In this document: piece by piece, positions 52,676 to 62,151 of the stretch
How the letters are laid out: each line of letters begins with the position of its first letter
How positions within the stretch are numbered: position 1 is the stretch's first letter
NCBI GenBank assembly: GCA_021772015.1
Contig: JAETNS010000007.1
Span: 80,877-144,876 of the forward strand
Source of the DNA: Prevotellaceae bacterium
GTDB lineage: Bacteria > Bacteroidota > Bacteroidia > Bacteroidales > Muribaculaceae
Direction: 5' to 3'
DNA: 64,000 nt
Made by a program: the position numbers and the translations under genes
The notes under the pieces: model-generated
Databases searched by the model: none
The model's input: the letters and a program-made list of their open reading frames with translations, nothing else
What the model was told of the DNA's origin: nothing

Positions 52676-53021
52676 ATATCTTCAATAAATCTTCAATTCT
52701 ATAAGTTATCTTGGGAGGAAGCATCGGCGCATAGAGGAGGACAGACCTCGCTGTGAGTTTCTGGCCGGATGCTACCGGAATAAGAAAAAACGAAAGTTTA
52801 GGGGGCTGTAATCGGCAGAGAGAGAATTTTAGGACAGCGTTACCTTACCAACTGGCAAGCGTACGCTCGGACTTCATGCAAGATTGAGTTTTTCCAACAA
52901 CTCAACATCCCTGAAAAAATTCTTTGGGAATTTTCACACCACAAAGGTAAACAAAATAATCCAAATGACAAACTTTTTTTGCTCTTTGGTTTAGAACAGA
53001 CATTTTTTTGTCATATGCTTA
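52676..53021 (-). promoter_or_regulatory. rho promoter and long 5' leader
   Basis: The minus strand reads TTTG (52969-52972), a 19-base spacer and TACCTTTG (52942-52949), a good match to both promoter elements. Transcription would start near 52936, leaving a leader of about 260 bases. Within it are a small GAGTT/AACTC hairpin and a C-rich, G-poor tract (around 52790-52850 on the plus strand, complementary) that resembles a Rho-loading site. Rho-dependent self-attenuation is plausible but inferred. Confidence 0.5.
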
Positions 53022-53642
53022 TCAAAAATCTCCTCCAATACGCCGTGGAGATTCAAGCCGACGTTGAAAAGCGGTAACATCTGCCGGCCCGGCAAACGCA
53101 GACAATGGTATTATCAGTTCACGGCGACCTGAATAACAGACTATAAGATAATGTCCCCAGAAATGACAGTCGGTTATTGATTCCGCAGAGATCACAAGAT
53201 CTGCAGGCTGGCCGGTATCATGTCCCGGCAACGGATGGTACTCGACAGTCAGCTCATTGTCTCCGGCGAGTGTCACCTTCTGCGGGAAAAGCGATGACAC
53301 TGCCCAGGGACGGGTGAGTATTCCATACCAGCCGATGAACAACAGTGTAGGAAACAGGATGAAGACAATGGTTGCCGCGATGAACAACAGCCTGATATCG
53401 TAGAAAAGACCACCTATGACAAGTGCCGCCACCGGCAGGGCGACTGCCATCCAGAACCGGGCGGCCCGCCGCATTATCGCCTGTCGCGCATGGACACGTG
53501 GCCCAAGACTGAAACGCGATGTGGAGATCTCTCCTTTTAACTGGCATTCGGCAGTGGCCGGAGGCGTTATTGTGCCTCCGGTCACTGCCGGACATATTTC
53601 TTTTGAATTCTCAATCAACTCCAAAAGGGTGTTTAATAGCAA
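53022..53642 (-). CDS. Small membrane protein of unknown function; uncertain start
   Basis: Up to 206 residues if TTG 53642 is the start; no ATG is in frame before residue 53, so the true start is unclear. The first codons run through a fragment of the second repeat family. Two membrane helices lie at about 61-80 and 85-105 (FWMAVALPVAALVIGGLFY, then LLFIAATIVFILFPTLLFIG). The remainder (about 115-206) is a soluble beta-rich domain with GDNELTVEYHPLPGHD and GHYLIVCYSGRRELIIPLSAF. It resembles YcxB-like proteins in layout, but I am not sure. Confidence 0.5.
   Translation of the reverse strand: MLLNTLLELIENSKEICPAVTGGTITPPATAECQLKGEISTSRFSLGPRVHARQAIMRRAARFWMAVALPVAALVIGGLFYDIRLLFIAATIVFILFPTLLFIGWYGILTRPWAVSSLFPQKVTLAGDNELTVEYHPLPGHDTGQPADLVISAESITDCHFWGHYLIVCYSGRRELIIPLSAFAGPADVTAFQRRLESPRRIGGDF
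53627..53638. repeat. Fragment of the second repeat family at a gene start
   Basis: GGGTGTTTAATA is identical to part of the element end at 63863-63874, and AAAA precedes it. It encodes the first residues of the 53022-53642 gene. Confidence 0.35.
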
Positions 53643-53703
53643 TATGACAATCCTGTCGATTATACATTTCTGCCACGAGACCTCCTGGTATACACAGAGG
53701 CGA

Positions 53704-54783
53704 TCAGGTGAATACTTTTATTATCTCATCCGTCAGCTTGTACATCGGGGAGAAGCCTTTTGACCGCTTCATCTCCTTTATTATGTTCCCGACGAGTACC
53801 TTATCGGAGTTGGCCACATCAAGCTTCATTATGGGAGCACCCGGATACAAGTCGAAGTCCTTAAGGTCTACCCACATGATCGCCGGGGTCTCTGTCATCT
53901 TGAAATAATAGACCCGTTCGGTCTGGTCGCTGACCGATCTCCATTGGGTCGTGGATATCTCAGGCTGGTCCGGAACCGATATGCCCGTGGGGACAGCGCA
54001 ATTACCGATTATTCCGAAGACCCCGGCCAAAGCGGTCTTGTGGCTGGCATTTACCGGCAATATGCCGACATAGAAAGATGCTCTGGCAAAACGGTCCTGG
54101 CTTCTGCTTGTGCCGGGCAGCATGTTCATGCCACCGACACTTTTCCAGTAATTACAAACATCAAGCTGCTCCTGATATGGGGGAGCGTTTGTCAGGACCT
54201 TATATTCATGACCTTCATGTATTTCCAGCTTGCCGTCAATATACTCCACAATCGCGCTGTTTCCTGTCGCATCGGAAATAGCCATGTGCAAGGTCGTAGG
54301 AGAACCGCCGGGCATCGCAGGCGCATTGATCTGGAACTTGTCAAGTTTCAGCTGAGCCACCGCCTCTGAGGTAGTCGCGAAATTGTCGAGGACATACGCG
54401 GCCCAAAGAGATGTCGACATGTAGGGACGAGGATCTCCCTCCTCAGCATAAAATGTGCCGGGCAAATACAGCAGGTTACACACCAGCCCCATCTCATTCA
54501 TTCCCTCATTGACCCCGACATCAAAACCAACAGAAACCACGCTGCCATATTTCGATGTCCAGCTTATGGATTGATCCGTGTCATAGGATTTCCTTTCCAC
54601 ACCACGGGGATAAACGTACAGATTTGTGGGAATGGGTGTGCGCCAATCAAGCGTGCGCCCTGTGACGACCGCGCTGTCACCGACATAAGTGACGCGAGTA
54701 CAGCCCATAGCCTCGGTTCCTCCTGCAAATATCATTGCCGCGAATCCCGCCACGGCCATAATCGAAATTCTTCTTATTCTCAT
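53704..54783 (-). CDS. Choloylglycine hydrolase family (bile-salt-hydrolase/penicillin V acylase-like) protein
   Basis: 359 residues from ATG 54783 (MRIRRISIMAVAG). The signal segment ends at AMG, exposing C28 as the N-terminal nucleophile (CTRVTYVGD). R43 and D46 (GRTLDW) are spaced as in the family. NEGMNEMGLVCNLLYL corresponds to the glycine/asparagine loop, VLTNAPPYQEQ supplies the oxyanion-type Asn, and SQDRFARA the late Arg. Family enzymes hydrolyse amide bonds of conjugated bile salts, penicillin V or acyl-homoserine lactones. Substrate preference cannot be fixed by eye. Confidence 0.85.
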   Translation of the reverse strand: MRIRRISIMAVAGFAAMIFAGGTEAMGCTRVTYVGDSAVVTGRTLDWRTPIPTNLYVYPRGVERKSYDTDQSISWTSKYGSVVSVGFDVGVNEGMNEMGLVCNLLYLPGTFYAEEGDPRPYMSTSLWAAYVLDNFATTSEAVAQLKLDKFQINAPAMPGGSPTTLHMAISDATGNSAIVEYIDGKLEIHEGHEYKVLTNAPPYQEQLDVCNYWKSVGGMNMLPGTSRSQDRFARASFYVGILPVNASHKTALAGVFGIIGNCAVPTGISVPDQPEISTTQWRSVSDQTERVYYFKMTETPAIMWVDLKDFDLYPGAPIMKLDVANSDKVLVGNIIKEMKRSKGFSPMYKLTDEIIKVFT

Positions 54784-54881
54784 AGTTGAAAGAGTAAGTC
54801 TTTTTATCTGAATACTTTGACTACCCTTCATAACAATCATGACCGTGGCGAGGTTCAAAGCGGGGGTGCTGATCTTTCGGG

Positions 54882-56126
54882 TCAGTCAAGCGAGTGGATC
54901 ACCAGCCCGGAACGCAACTTAGGTTCAAACCAAGTGGTTTTCGGAGGCATTATGTTGCCGGTGTCAGCGATATCCATGAGTTGTTTCATGGAAACAGGAT
55001 ACAAGGCCAAGGCAACAGCCATCTCTCCTGAATCCACCCGACGTTTCAGCTCCTCCAATCCACGGATCCCACCGACAAAGTCTATACGCTTGTCTGTGCG
55101 CAGATCAGTGATACCGAGGATGTCACGCAGTATAAGATCGGACGAGATAGTGACATCCAGAACACCTATGGGATCTGAATCGTCATAACGTCCCTCCCTG
55201 GCGGTAAGCGAGTACCACTTTCCGTCAAGGTACAATGAGAAATTATGAAGCGTTTCGGGAGTATAAATCTCCCTGCCCTTCTCCTCCACAATGAAGTCTT
55301 TCTCAACCCTGCCAAGGAATTCATCCGGAGTCAGCCCGTTAAGGTCACGGACGACACGGTTGTAATCAATGATGCGCAGATGGGATGCCGGAAAAGCAAC
55401 AGCCATGAAATAATTGTATTCCTCCTCTCCTGTGTGAGCCGGATCTCCGGCTGCCTTCTCCAGTCCCACTCTGGCGGCGGCCGCTGAGCGGTGATGTCCG
55501 TCGGCAATATACAGATGTGGCATCCGGGAGAATTCTTCCGTCACGGTCTTCGTCAGGTCTTCGTCATCAATGACCCAGAAATGATGGCCGAAACCGTCAG
55601 GCGCGACAAAGTCATATTCTGCAGGGCCTGCCGTAACCTTGTCTATGACCTCCTGCAGGCGCGGATTGTCAGGGAAAGCGAGGAAGACCGGCTCGATATT
55701 GGCATTGTTGACCTTTACATGGCGCATGCGGTCATCCTCCTTGTCGCGGCGGGTAAGCTCATGCTTCTTTATCACACCGTTGACGTAATCATGGACATTG
55801 GCAGCCACCACGATCCCATATTGAGTACGGCCATCCATTGTCTGGGCGTAGATGTAGTAATGTTCACGGTCGTCGGCCTTGAGCCATCCTTTTTCCTTGA
55901 AAGCACAGAAATTCTCGACAGCTTTTGAATAAACCTCTTCCGAGTGTTCATCGGTGCCTGCGGGGAAATCGATTTCAGGCTTGATAATGTGATACAATGA
56001 CATCTCGTTGCCTTCCGCCTCCTTCCGGGCCTCTTCGGAATTGAGCACGTCATACGGACGCGAGGCGACCATCTCGATCAGTTCTTTTGGAGGGCGAATA
56101 CCCTTGAACGGTTTTACTTTAGCCAT
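54882..56126 (-). CDS. DUF1015 family protein
   Basis: 414 residues, cytoplasmic. It starts MAKVKPFKGIRPP, has VASRPYDVLNSEEAR, IYAQTMDGRTQYGIV, KKHELTRRDKEDDRMRHV and YIADGHHRSAAAARV, all hallmarks of DUF1015. The family is sometimes called a putative HTH or phosphatase-like protein; the catalytic role is not known. In Bacteroidales it often sits near serine biosynthesis genes, but none are seen here. Confidence 0.88.
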   Translation of the reverse strand: MAKVKPFKGIRPPKELIEMVASRPYDVLNSEEARKEAEGNEMSLYHIIKPEIDFPAGTDEHSEEVYSKAVENFCAFKEKGWLKADDREHYYIYAQTMDGRTQYGIVVAANVHDYVNGVIKKHELTRRDKEDDRMRHVKVNNANIEPVFLAFPDNPRLQEVIDKVTAGPAEYDFVAPDGFGHHFWVIDDEDLTKTVTEEFSRMPHLYIADGHHRSAAAARVGLEKAAGDPAHTGEEEYNYFMAVAFPASHLRIIDYNRVVRDLNGLTPDEFLGRVEKDFIVEEKGREIYTPETLHNFSLYLDGKWYSLTAREGRYDDSDPIGVLDVTISSDLILRDILGITDLRTDKRIDFVGGIRGLEELKRRVDSGEMAVALALYPVSMKQLMDIADTGNIMPPKTTWFEPKLRSGLVIHSLD

Positions 56127-56277
56127 AGTGATTCAGGTAATGGTTTTTCGTGGTAATTTTGGCTGCGCCGCCCAAACGGAAGTACTTTCGTTTGAATCCG
56201 TTTGAGAGCGTTCACAAAGATATGTCAAAAACTTCATATTCCAATCACTCCGGCCATGTTTTTTACTCAAAAAGATT

Positions 56278-56285
56278 TACCTTTG
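56278..56285 (+). promoter_or_regulatory. -7 box for the small HExxH gene
   Basis: TACCTTTG matches TAnnTTTG, 21 bases before ATG 56307. Between the divergent DUF1015 gene and this box, CAAACGGA (56173-56180) can pair either with CGTTTG (56189-56194) or with TCCGTTTG (56197-56204). Confidence 0.5.
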
Positions 56286-56306
56286 CCACACAAACGGCCA
56301 ATGTAA

Positions 56307-56636
56307 ATGAAAGTCATCAGAAACAGGATAATCCCATTCGGACGAAGATACGGCGCTATAAACCTTTTCGGGACATTGTTCGTGAAACCGGACATGTCGA
56401 TCACCCCGGAGCTGTTAAACCATGAGAGAATCCACACAAGCCAGATGAAGGAGCTGCTGTATATCCCGTTTTATCTGGCGTATATGATTGAATGGATATG
56501 CAGGCTGATATTCAACAAGTTCAACCCATACAACAGTTATATGGCCATTTCATTTGAAAAAGAGGCATATATCCATAGTCATGATTTGGATTATCTGTCA
56601 CACAGGCGACCTTTCGCCCAATGGCGCTCCAGATAA
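56307..56636 (+). CDS. Small HExxH-motif protein, putative membrane-associated metallopeptidase-like
   Basis: 109 residues. H39-E40-R-I-H43 (LNHERIHTSQMKE) is a zinc-protease motif, and E84/E86 in SFEKEAYIH could be the third ligand, as in gluzincins. A hydrophobic segment (about 50-70, LLYIPFYLAYMIEWICRLI) sits between them. The compact size suggests a minimal metalloprotease fold or an inactive relative. It is found as a lone conserved gene in Bacteroidales; its function is unknown. Confidence 0.7.
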   Translation: MKVIRNRIIPFGRRYGAINLFGTLFVKPDMSITPELLNHERIHTSQMKELLYIPFYLAYMIEWICRLIFNKFNPYNSYMAISFEKEAYIHSHDLDYLSHRRPFAQWRSR

Positions 56637-56711
56637 TCCGGTGGTGGCAGCCCCGACCGTAATCATGGCTCTCCAATTACCCTGCTTATATCGCGGCCAC
56701 AGAAATAATTA

Positions 56712-56759
56712 GCGGGAATCCCGACTGAATGACAAACGCAATTCAGCCAAGATTCCCGC
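56712..56759. terminator. Hairpin between convergent genes
   Basis: GCGGGAATC (56712-56720) and GATTCCCGC (56751-56759) pair perfectly; CTGAAT and ATTCAG add inner pairing. It lies between the small HExxH gene and the CotH-like gene and has no T-tract. Confidence 0.55.
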
Positions 56760-56804
56760 GATAGGTTTTGACACGGATCAGTCTCCGGGTCCTGATGTCA
56801 TGAA

Positions 56805-58670
56805 TCAGAATCGCACGACACGTACTGTCGGACCACGACGCTCCACCACAGTCGAACCGGCAGTGGGACAAAGTATCCTGCGCCCGGTCAGATCGAAATA
56901 TTCCGCAGGGTAAACTGAATGGTCTGCCTCCGCATCAACATTTTCAACTCCGCTGACATAGTCAGGCAACGGAGCGGGGGCTGTAGTGTCGCGTAATGGC
57001 TCCTCGACATATCCTGCTGTTGTGTAATCTCCAAAGATCTGCTTCAACCAGTCTGTCTTAGCGCGCAGCTTTGCGTTGACCTCATTTTTGCGTCCTTGCA
57101 TGTCTCGGTTGTCTGCCACAGGCTGCCCCCCATCAGGTACCGGCTGGCCATCCCAACGACGATGATCGGCGGCGGCAGCGGCGGTGATGTGGGCCGCATA
57201 CGCTTCTATGTCCTCATATATGCCGTTGAAGCCCGCGTTCATGAACCACATCCAGGTCTCCTTGACTTTGTCATTGAACTTCTGATTGGTCCGGATCGAG
57301 GGAATCCAGGTATTGCCGAAAGGATCATGGTTATAGAAGAAATCATTGTCCGGTCCACTGAATGCATTACCGCAATCCCACAAAGGAGAAAAATGCCATT
57401 TCCGGGCGGCACCATGATCACGGAAAAGATAAGTCGACCCGTGGTAAGACTCGGTATGGGAGATGATCTCCTCGACGAGATAATAACGGGCAGCATCATC
57501 CAGGTCAATATAACTCCACAGGATATCGGAATTGTCACCCACGGCATCGTTCATAGCCGAGAACTGATCGGTGACAAATCGTTTCTGAATATCCGAATAC
57601 ACCTCAGGAGTGTCCCATGTCACACGCAGCATGTCAAGATAGTGGTCTCCGACACAGGATTTCTCTTCCATCCTTATCTGATTATCCTCGTCATAATTGT
57701 CGAGTTCCACGAGATAACCACCTGAAACCATAGCCGGATCGGTGACATTGTCGTCAAGCTCGGTGATATTTACGCGGTCTTCCTCTATACGGATCGACTC
57801 TGTGAGGAAATAAAGACCGCGATAATCGCCGTTTATGACGACCTCTACAGGCTGCTGTGCAGGAGTCCAGGGGAGTCCGATACGTTTTCCGAGATTGAAC
57901 CCGACAAAGTTCTTAAGATATCCTCTCTGGTCATCGGCATGGGCGAGTATGGCAAAATGCTTGCTTTTAGTGAGACCAAGCATGCTCTGCTTCTTCCCAA
58001 GTTTCAGTTTGAAAGGTTTCTTGGCGAAACCGCGCCGGGTCCAGTTTCCACGCGCTTTGATCTCCAAAGGCAGCGGCTCCTCCTTTGATCCGATAGATTT
58101 CGCCCCTTCAGCTTCCATCCATTCACAGCCGTTAAGATCGAGCCAATATTCGGCAAAAGAAAAATAATTCTTATGATCGAGATCCTTGCTGATGATCTCA
58201 TCATTGAGAGATGAGTGGGTCTCATCATTATAGACATTGATGTAAAGCACCGGAAGTGTACCGGACAGGCGGTCATCTCCTCCTCCCCCGGCCGTCACTT
58301 CAAGTGTCAGGTCAGCACCCTCGACATATGTGAACTTAAGGGTGACATCGGTAAGGTTTGCCGAACCGAAATTGCCTCCTCCGAGCAACCGCATCTCGTA
58401 ATTTCCCGGCTTGTCGACAACCACTCCCCCGTCGTCGCTCGAACCGCAACCATAAATATGGGTTCCCCAGGAATCATCGGCGATCTTGAACTGACCGTTG
58501 AGCCGATCAATATGGAGGGTATAAACCCCGTTGTCATTGTTGAAGCGATACTTCTCCTGTGCTCCCCAGTTTTCTGTCATCTCCCCGCGCAGGAAAAGGG
58601 TCGGATAGTCGGCTTTCACACTACTGATGGCCAGAACCGCCGTCAGCGCCGACAAAAGCATTTTTCTCAT
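56805..58670 (-). CDS. Secreted CotH-family protein
   Basis: 621 residues. The signal peptide (1-20) is followed by a beta-sandwich (about 21-135: FLRGEMTENWGAQEKYRF, a carbohydrate-binding-like layout) and a CotH kinase-like domain (about 150-480). The latter shows KARGNWTRRGFAKKPFKLKL, HFAILAHADDQRGYLKNFVG, VVINGDYRGLYFLTESIRI and WHFSPLWDCGNAFSG. CotH proteins phosphorylate secreted proteins or bind surfaces. The C-terminus has a YFDLTGRRI tail like the other secreted proteins here. The substrate is unknown. Confidence 0.88.
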   Translation of the reverse strand: MRKMLLSALTAVLAISSVKADYPTLFLRGEMTENWGAQEKYRFNNDNGVYTLHIDRLNGQFKIADDSWGTHIYGCGSSDDGGVVVDKPGNYEMRLLGGGNFGSANLTDVTLKFTYVEGADLTLEVTAGGGGDDRLSGTLPVLYINVYNDETHSSLNDEIISKDLDHKNYFSFAEYWLDLNGCEWMEAEGAKSIGSKEEPLPLEIKARGNWTRRGFAKKPFKLKLGKKQSMLGLTKSKHFAILAHADDQRGYLKNFVGFNLGKRIGLPWTPAQQPVEVVINGDYRGLYFLTESIRIEEDRVNITELDDNVTDPAMVSGGYLVELDNYDEDNQIRMEEKSCVGDHYLDMLRVTWDTPEVYSDIQKRFVTDQFSAMNDAVGDNSDILWSYIDLDDAARYYLVEEIISHTESYHGSTYLFRDHGAARKWHFSPLWDCGNAFSGPDNDFFYNHDPFGNTWIPSIRTNQKFNDKVKETWMWFMNAGFNGIYEDIEAYAAHITAAAAADHRRWDGQPVPDGGQPVADNRDMQGRKNEVNAKLRAKTDWLKQIFGDYTTAGYVEEPLRDTTAPAPLPDYVSGVENVDAEADHSVYPAEYFDLTGRRILCPTAGSTVVERRGPTVRVVRF

Positions 58671-58768
58671 TGCAAATCTGTGTTTAAAATCTTTTGTTTT
58701 TAATGGTATAATGAATCACAAATACAGTCATGTCAAACATCTCGTCGGAAACATTACTGACGGGATGG

Positions 58769-59896
58769 TCATCGGTAAGAATTAAGGATACCGGCTATCT
58801 CGCCGGCATCAGCCAGAGAGGTGCAACGGGTGATCGGAAGGCTCACGCAAGTGTCAGCCAGTCTGTCGGCGACCGGCCAGAATCCATCTGACAGGTCAGA
58901 ATAACAGGGTTGACGGTAAGGAGGGGTGGCATAATGGATGTCCCATCCTATCGAGTTCTTGTCAAGTAATGCTATGAAACTGTCACGGTCATCGACATGG
59001 ACCACAAACTGGTGCCATACCATCTCTTCGGGATCATCGGGAGCGAATGGCAGCCGTATAGCAGGATTGCTGATTGTCGCCAGATAGGCCTTTGCGATTT
59101 CCCGTCGCACAGCGTTCTCTGTGTCGACATGGGGCAGTTTGACATTCAACACTGCCGCCTGGACCGGATCGAGGCGACAATTGAATCCTCTAAACAGATT
59201 ATGATACCGCCGGTCTGATCCATAGTTGGCCAATGCTCTGACAGTCGAGGCCAATTCCGGATCGGAAGTGGTCACAGCCCCGGCATCTCCCATCGCTCCG
59301 ATGTTCTTTGTAGGATAGAAACTGAAAGCTGCGGCATCTCCAAGGCCTCCGGTATGCAGTCGCCCACGGGTGGGGGTCATAATGGATGCACCGATAGCCT
59401 GGGCATTGTCTTCTATAACTTTCAGATTGTTTTCGCGGACAAATTCTTCAAGTTCAGAGCTCCAGCAGGCACGGCCATACAGATGCACAACCATCACTCC
59501 TCGGGTGCGTGGGGTAAGGTATTCCCTCAACCGCGCCATGTCAAGGTTGGATGTCAGGGAGAATGGCTCGGCAAGCACCGGGACAAGCCCGGCATCAGAG
59601 ATAGCCAGAACCGAAGCCACATATGTGTTGGCGGGGACGATCACCTCGTCTCCGGGCTTCATCACCCCCATTGCCACGTATGCTCGGAGAATCAACCGCA
59701 AAGCATCCAGCCCGTTACTGACACCAATCGCAAAGTCTGTCTCGGCGAAACGCGCAAGCGCATCCTCAAACGCGGCCACCTGCTGTCCTCCGACATACCG
59801 CCCGGAGGTTATGACATTCCCTACCCTTTCCCTGATTTCATCCATGAAAGGGGCATTCACCGTGGCAAGGTCGAGGAATGGATATCGAGGTATCAT
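58769..59896 (-). CDS. DegT/DnrJ/EryC1/StrS sugar aminotransferase
   Basis: 375 residues, PLP-dependent fold type I. The PLP lysine is K197 in [26 protein letters not shown] carries the cofactor Asp. [11 protein letters not shown] is the phosphate-cup region. Next to rmlA and rmlB (dTDP-4-keto-6-deoxyglucose route), it fits an FdtB/QdtB-type enzyme that makes a dTDP-3-amino-3,6-dideoxyhexose, but no ketoisomerase or acetyltransferase gene lies in the cluster. The start overlaps the rmlA stop by four bases. Confidence 0.85.
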   Translation of the reverse strand: MIPRYPFLDLATVNAPFMDEIRERVGNVITSGRYVGGQQVAAFEDALARFAETDFAIGVSNGLDALRLILRAYVAMGVMKPGDEVIVPANTYVASVLAISDAGLVPVLAEPFSLTSNLDMARLREYLTPRTRGVMVVHLYGRACWSSELEEFVRENNLKVIEDNAQAIGASIMTPTRGRLHTGGLGDAAAFSFYPTKNIGAMGDAGAVTTSDPELASTVRALANYGSDRRYHNLFRGFNCRLDPVQAAVLNVKLPHVDTENAVRREIAKAYLATISNPAIRLPFAPDDPEEMVWHQFVVHVDDRDSFIALLDKNSIGWDIHYATPPYRQPCYSDLSDGFWPVADRLADTCVSLPITRCTSLADAGEIAGILNSYR

Positions 59897-60774
59897 TCAG
59901 GTGATTGGGATAAAGTCATCAGATATTGCCCGTAATCGGTATTAAGCATGCTCATGGCGAGCTTTCGCAACTGGGATGCCCCGATGAACCCTCTACGGTA
60001 CGCGACCTCCTCCAGAGCCGCGACATAGAAGCCTTGTCGTTTCTGTATGGCCTGTATGAAATTGGAGGCTTCCATCAAGGAGTCGACTGTCCCGGTGTCG
60101 AGCCAGGCGAATCCCCTGCCGAAGCACTTGACGTTAAGTTTTCCACGGTTGAGGTATTCCTCATTCACGGATGTGATCTCAAGTTCTCCCCTCGCAGAAG
60201 GTTTCACTGCGGCGGCGACATCAACGACATTGGAGGGATAGAAATACAATCCCACTACCGCCTTGTCACTTTCCGGCTGACGGGGCTTCTCCACGATTTT
60301 AGTTGCGCGGCCATCATGGCCGATAGTCACTACCCCGTAACGCTGGGGATCTTTAACCGGATAAGCGAATACTGTCGCCTCCCCTTTCTGTTCGGCCGTG
60401 AAGAGGGCGTCTTTAAGCATTGCCGTAAATCCCTGCCCATAGAAGATATTGTCGCCCAGGACCAGACAGGCGCTGTCTCCGGCGAGGAATTCCCGTCCGA
60501 TTATGAAAGCCTGCGCCAGCCCTTCCGGCCTCGGCTGTTCGGCATAAGAAAATCTGATGCCCAACTCCTCTCCGGATCCAAGCAATCTGCGGAACGCCGG
60601 AAGGTCTTCCGGAGTGGAAATTATCAGGATTTCCCTTATGCCTGCGAGCATCAATACCGAGATCGGATAGTAGATCATCGGTTTGTCACACACAGGTATC
60701 AATTGTTTCGAGATGGCGCGTGTAATCGGATGGAGACGCGTTCCTGATCCTCCGGCCAATACTATTCCTTTCAT
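59893..60774 (-). CDS. rmlA: Glucose-1-phosphate thymidylyltransferase
   Basis: 293 residues. It makes dTDP-glucose from glucose-1-phosphate and dTTP. The nucleotide loop is [20 protein letters not shown] near the N-terminus, then [27 protein letters not shown] and [11 protein letters not shown]. The length is standard. Order rmlB-rmlA-aminotransferase on one strand. The four-base ATGA overlap with the aminotransferase gene indicates coupling. Confidence 0.95.
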   Translation of the reverse strand: MKGIVLAGGSGTRLHPITRAISKQLIPVCDKPMIYYPISVLMLAGIREILIISTPEDLPAFRRLLGSGEELGIRFSYAEQPRPEGLAQAFIIGREFLAGDSACLVLGDNIFYGQGFTAMLKDALFTAEQKGEATVFAYPVKDPQRYGVVTIGHDGRATKIVEKPRQPESDKAVVGLYFYPSNVVDVAAAVKPSARGELEITSVNEEYLNRGKLNVKCFGRGFAWLDTGTVDSLMEASNFIQAIQKRQGFYVAALEEVAYRRGFIGASQLRKLAMSMLNTDYGQYLMTLSQSPE

Positions 60775-60821
60775 TGTCGTGTCTATGTTTGGGATACTGA
60801 TCGTGGGGACGAGACCGCAGG

Positions 60822-62021
60822 TCAGCGGTTGCCGTAAAGCTGATCGTAAAATCTCTGGTATTCTCCGGAAGAGACAGAATCAATCCATTGACGGTTGTCA
60901 AGATTCCATCTGACGGTCTTACGTATCCCCTCTTTGAAAGATGTCTCGGGATACCAGCCTAACTCCGTGGCGATTTTTTCGGGATCAATAGCATACCGCA
61001 TGTCATGGCCCGGACGATCGGAGACATAGCGGATAAGGTCATCATTGATTTCCTCGACAGGAATCGCGAGCTGTTGACGATAGGCGGGATTCTCTTCCAT
61101 CAACTCGCGCACAATGGATATCACCTGCTTGACGATCGAAATGTTCTGTTCCTCATTGAAGCCGCCGATATTGTAGACTTCGCCCACACGGCCATTGCGC
61201 AGCACCATGTCTATCCCCTTGCAATGATCCTCCACATAAAGCCAGTCACGTACATTTTCCCCTTTACCGTAAACCGGAAGTTCCTTCCCTTCAAGTATGT
61301 TCTTTATCACCAATGGGATCAGTTTCTCCGGGAAATGATAGGGGCCATAGTTGTTGCTGCAACGTGTGATCGTCACCGGCAGGCCATATGTCTCATGGTA
61401 GGCCATCACCAGCATGTCGGCCGATGTCTTGGAGACGGAATATGGCGACCGTGGAGCCAGAGGTGTCGTTTCGGTGAAGAACTCCGGGCCGAATGTCTGT
61501 AGGTTGTCGCGGCCTTTCACCACTTTGGCCACCGCCTCTGTCAGTGTCAACGGCTTCGGATCTCCCGGCTCTCGGGAGAGGGAGCCATAAACCTCGTCGG
61601 TAGATATCTGATGAAATTTCTTCCCTTCCCGGTAGCGTGGAGCCTCACCGGGTTTTCCGGGAATCAGCCAAGCTTCGCGGGCGGCGTTGAGCAACGCCTG
61701 TGTCCCAAGGATGTTTGTCTCCAGAAAGAGACGCGGATTTGAAATGGACCTGTCGACATGGCTCTCGGCGGCGAAGTTCACCACATAGTCCGGATCGAAG
61801 TCTGCCATCAGCTTCCCCACAAGCCCGGAGTCGCCAATATCCCCTTTGACGAAAGTCACATTAGGCAAGTCAATCTCATCCTTGATGGTCAACAGATTTC
61901 CGGCATATGTCAACGCGTCAAGGACAAGAATCCCGACATTATCTCCATGTTCTTTCAAAAGATATTTCACAAAGTTGGAACCTATGAATCCGGCTCCTCC
62001 CGTAACGAGATATTTCTTCAT
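60822..62021 (-). CDS. rmlB: dTDP-glucose 4,6-dehydratase
   Basis: 399 residues from ATG 62021 ([17 protein letters not shown]). SDR-type enzyme: [11 protein letters not shown] binds NAD, STDEVYG carries catalytic residues and [11 protein letters not shown] the Tyr-x3-Lys. It forms dTDP-4-keto-6-deoxyglucose. It has an insertion compared with the usual 340-360 residues (about 130-200, with [13 protein letters not shown] preceded by a longer loop). First gene of the dTDP-sugar operon; a -7 box lies at 62048-62055. Confidence 0.94.
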   Translation of the reverse strand: MKKYLVTGGAGFIGSNFVKYLLKEHGDNVGILVLDALTYAGNLLTIKDEIDLPNVTFVKGDIGDSGLVGKLMADFDPDYVVNFAAESHVDRSISNPRLFLETNILGTQALLNAAREAWLIPGKPGEAPRYREGKKFHQISTDEVYGSLSREPGDPKPLTLTEAVAKVVKGRDNLQTFGPEFFTETTPLAPRSPYSVSKTSADMLVMAYHETYGLPVTITRCSNNYGPYHFPEKLIPLVIKNILEGKELPVYGKGENVRDWLYVEDHCKGIDMVLRNGRVGEVYNIGGFNEEQNISIVKQVISIVRELMEENPAYRQQLAIPVEEINDDLIRYVSDRPGHDMRYAIDPEKIATELGWYPETSFKEGIRKTVRWNLDNRQWIDSVSSGEYQRFYDQLYGNR

Positions 62022-62047
62022 TTCCCAAGGGCTAATCAATTATCCGG

Positions 62048-62055
62048 CAAAGATA
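62048..62055 (-). promoter_or_regulatory. -7 box for the dTDP-sugar operon
   Basis: The minus strand reads TATCTTTG, 26 bases before the rmlB ATG. The -33 element is not clear. Confidence 0.5.
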
Positions 62056-62115
62056 CGGAATAGAAACGACATGGCGAACGTGTTTGGTTATATTTTGAAT
62101 TTAATCATGCAAAAG

Positions 62116-62146
62116 TTGTATGGGCAGAAAAAAAATCGTAACTTTG
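62116..62146 (+). promoter_or_regulatory. Promoter of rplS
   Basis: TTG (62116-62118), a 20-base spacer and TAACTTTG (62139-62146) match both promoter elements. The transcript would start near 62152. Confidence 0.65.
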
Positions 62147-62151
62147 CGGTC

